This document shows positions 62,591 to 64,000 of a stretch of DNA of 64,000 nt, piece by piece. Below the pieces are notes generated by a model. The model saw nothing but the letters and a program-made list of their open reading frames with translations. It was not told the origin of the DNA and searched no databases. The stretch spans positions 86,183,592 to 86,247,591 of the forward strand of contig NC_092345.1 of the NCBI RefSeq assembly GCF_963676685.1, in the 5' to 3' direction. The DNA comes from Mytilus edulis. Its lineage: Eukaryota; Mollusca; Bivalvia; Mytilida; Mytilidae. The position numbers and the translations under genes are program-made. Positions within the stretch are counted from its first letter, which is position 1. The number at the start of each line of letters is the position of its first letter.

Positions 62591-64000
62591 AATAACTTCC
62601 AAAAGTTAGGGTTGCCCCCCTTCTGAACTCCTTTATACTTTATCATGGTATGAATTGCTACAAAAAAACCTGTTGAAAATATCCAGCTTGATCAGAAATG
62701 GGAAGGGTCAAATAGTCAAACTATATCATACCAACCATGGTCTTGTGTCAAGAATTATGTTTTAAAATTTCATGAATACAGGTTCACACCTAACAACACA
62801 GTGCAGAATGACAATGACCTTTATAACATTTTATTATTGACAAAAATCCATTGTCTTTGGTCTAAATTTAGATCTGTTAATATTATAGCAACCTTCTAAA
62901 TCAATATACTGTTCTCTATTTAGGACTTCAAAAACAAAGTTGACAACAAGATTACAAATAAAAATAAAAATCTGAAACAATATTTCCTGATTTAGATGTA
63001 AGCAGACTATTTCTACATTGATCCATCCATTTCTCTTAGCTTATATTAAAGATCTATTTTCAGTAAGAATCCTTCTTCTAATCAAGGCTTTAAAGAAGGA
63101 TGTTCTAAGTTGTATGTAATCACCTTCACTTACAGAGGCTCAATATAGGTTACTTTTAACACATTAATAAAATACACTATAAAATTTCAAGTTATTATCA
63201 AAAATATCAGTCATGTGATCACTGTAAATGTTTTATATTATTTAATTTCTAAAGATTAACATATGTGGAAGGACCTCTTATGGATAATAAGAAATAAAAC
63301 ATCAGATTTTGACACCTAGAAAAATGAAGAAGTCTTTTCCAAATTGATTATATATTATTTATGAAAATGCTGTCATGCCATTAGTAGTAGTATTTCATAA
63401 ATTACCACTTACAGGCATCACTTTAGGATAAAGAAAATCAAACCGTTTTGTTTTGTTCTGTTCTATATTTTCACCTCATGGACATGTGTCTAAGAGAGTT
63501 TACTACAAACTGTTTAACTAATCAATAATTGAGGTCAGTCAACTGTCCAGTCTGTCACTACATGTTTATAAACAAAAACAAATGTCCTAAACAATTTTAA
63601 GAATACTATTAACCTAAAACTTTGATCTGATTAGTAACCAATATGCTTTATACTTTTCGACAGGTTTAGGTATTTTTTTTTCAAATTTCAATTAATATTC
63701 AACACTTAGAGAGAATTTCTGCTATGTTGGACACTTATCTAATAGATTTTTTTTCTATATTTATAATCAATTAACTTAGCAAGGTCGATAATATTTTCAG
63801 AAACAAGTGTCTAAAATAGATCATGTCTATTGAAATAAATTGTTATACAATGTCAAAAAAATATTTGAAGATAAAAATAGATAATAATAGATTTAAGCAG
63901 ATGTACATAATTCTTTTGACAGATTTTGGAGAAGAAAAAACAAAATATAAATTAATTTTAAATTATCTAGATCTTCAATTAGTAAAAGTCTGCTTCAGTG
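62591..64000. other. AT-rich DNA to the window end, nothing recognised
   Basis: No supportable exon. A weak exon-like stretch near 63420-63480 is discussed among the rejected items. Confidence 0.4.

Noticed and set aside
63411-63480. Possible further HDAC exon on the minus strand (ENIEQNKTKRFDFLYP ... then GTAAGT)
   Set aside because: The donor is good and the phase fits e1, but the acceptor is poor, a stop lies just upstream, and the peptide matches no class IIa HDAC segment I know.

Overview
This window is nuclear DNA of an animal, most probably a bivalve mollusc close to the mussels (Mytilidae). The evidence is split genes with GT-AG introns, tRNA genes without an encoded CCA end but with Pol III T-run terminators, AT-rich introns, and many short interspersed repeats whose wording I recognise as common in mussel genomes. 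The species call is inference; the repeat recognition rests on memory, not on a search.

Bases 1-27492 are a tandem array of a unit of 1321 (or 1323) bp. Each unit carries three tRNA genes in the same direction: tRNA-Glu(CTC), tRNA-Ala(TGC) and tRNA-Ala(CGC). I count 61 tRNA genes (20 Glu, 21 Ala-TGC, 20 Ala-CGC, one of them 71 nt), plus one Ala gene broken by an inserted flank segment and one 13-nt Glu stub. Two and a half units (named L1-L3) lie on the minus strand; at 3340/3341 the array flips and 18 units plus a partial one (R1-R19) run on the plus strand. The flip makes an inverted repeat with 2807-bp arms around a 533-bp spacer. A 100-N assembly gap sits in unit R8. The array continues beyond the left edge of the window.

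Bases 27493-33756 are a graveyard of mobile elements: a minus-strand LINE (endonuclease plus reverse transcriptase) with nested short repeats, a plus-strand LINE tail, a broken reverse transcriptase that looks Penelope-like, and a TA-flanked MITE nested inside another repeat. No intact gene was found there. A perfect 24-bp hairpin follows at 33757-33818, then about 3.5 kb of AT-rich DNA.

Bases 37309-57550 hold the one protein gene I can support: the C-terminal 711 codons of a class IIa histone deacetylase (HDAC4/5/7/9 type), minus strand, in 17 exons that join in one open frame ending in TAA. It shows two 14-3-3 type RTQS sites, the Cys/His structural zinc motif, the full catalytic set, and a C-terminal export-signal-like segment. 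It carries Tyr where vertebrate class IIa enzymes have His. The N-terminal part (MEF2-binding and Gln-rich regions) lies beyond the right edge. The introns contain a hAT-like element with 8-bp target duplications, MITEs, a 54-bp minisatellite, an 884-bp tandem duplication, and two places where the 3' end of an exon plus its splice donor has been copied repeatedly into the next intron. Bases 57551-64000 are intron or upstream DNA with a 27-bp minisatellite and an alternating inverted-repeat block.

The tRNA array and the deacetylase gene have no evident functional link; they are separated by about 10 kb of repeats.
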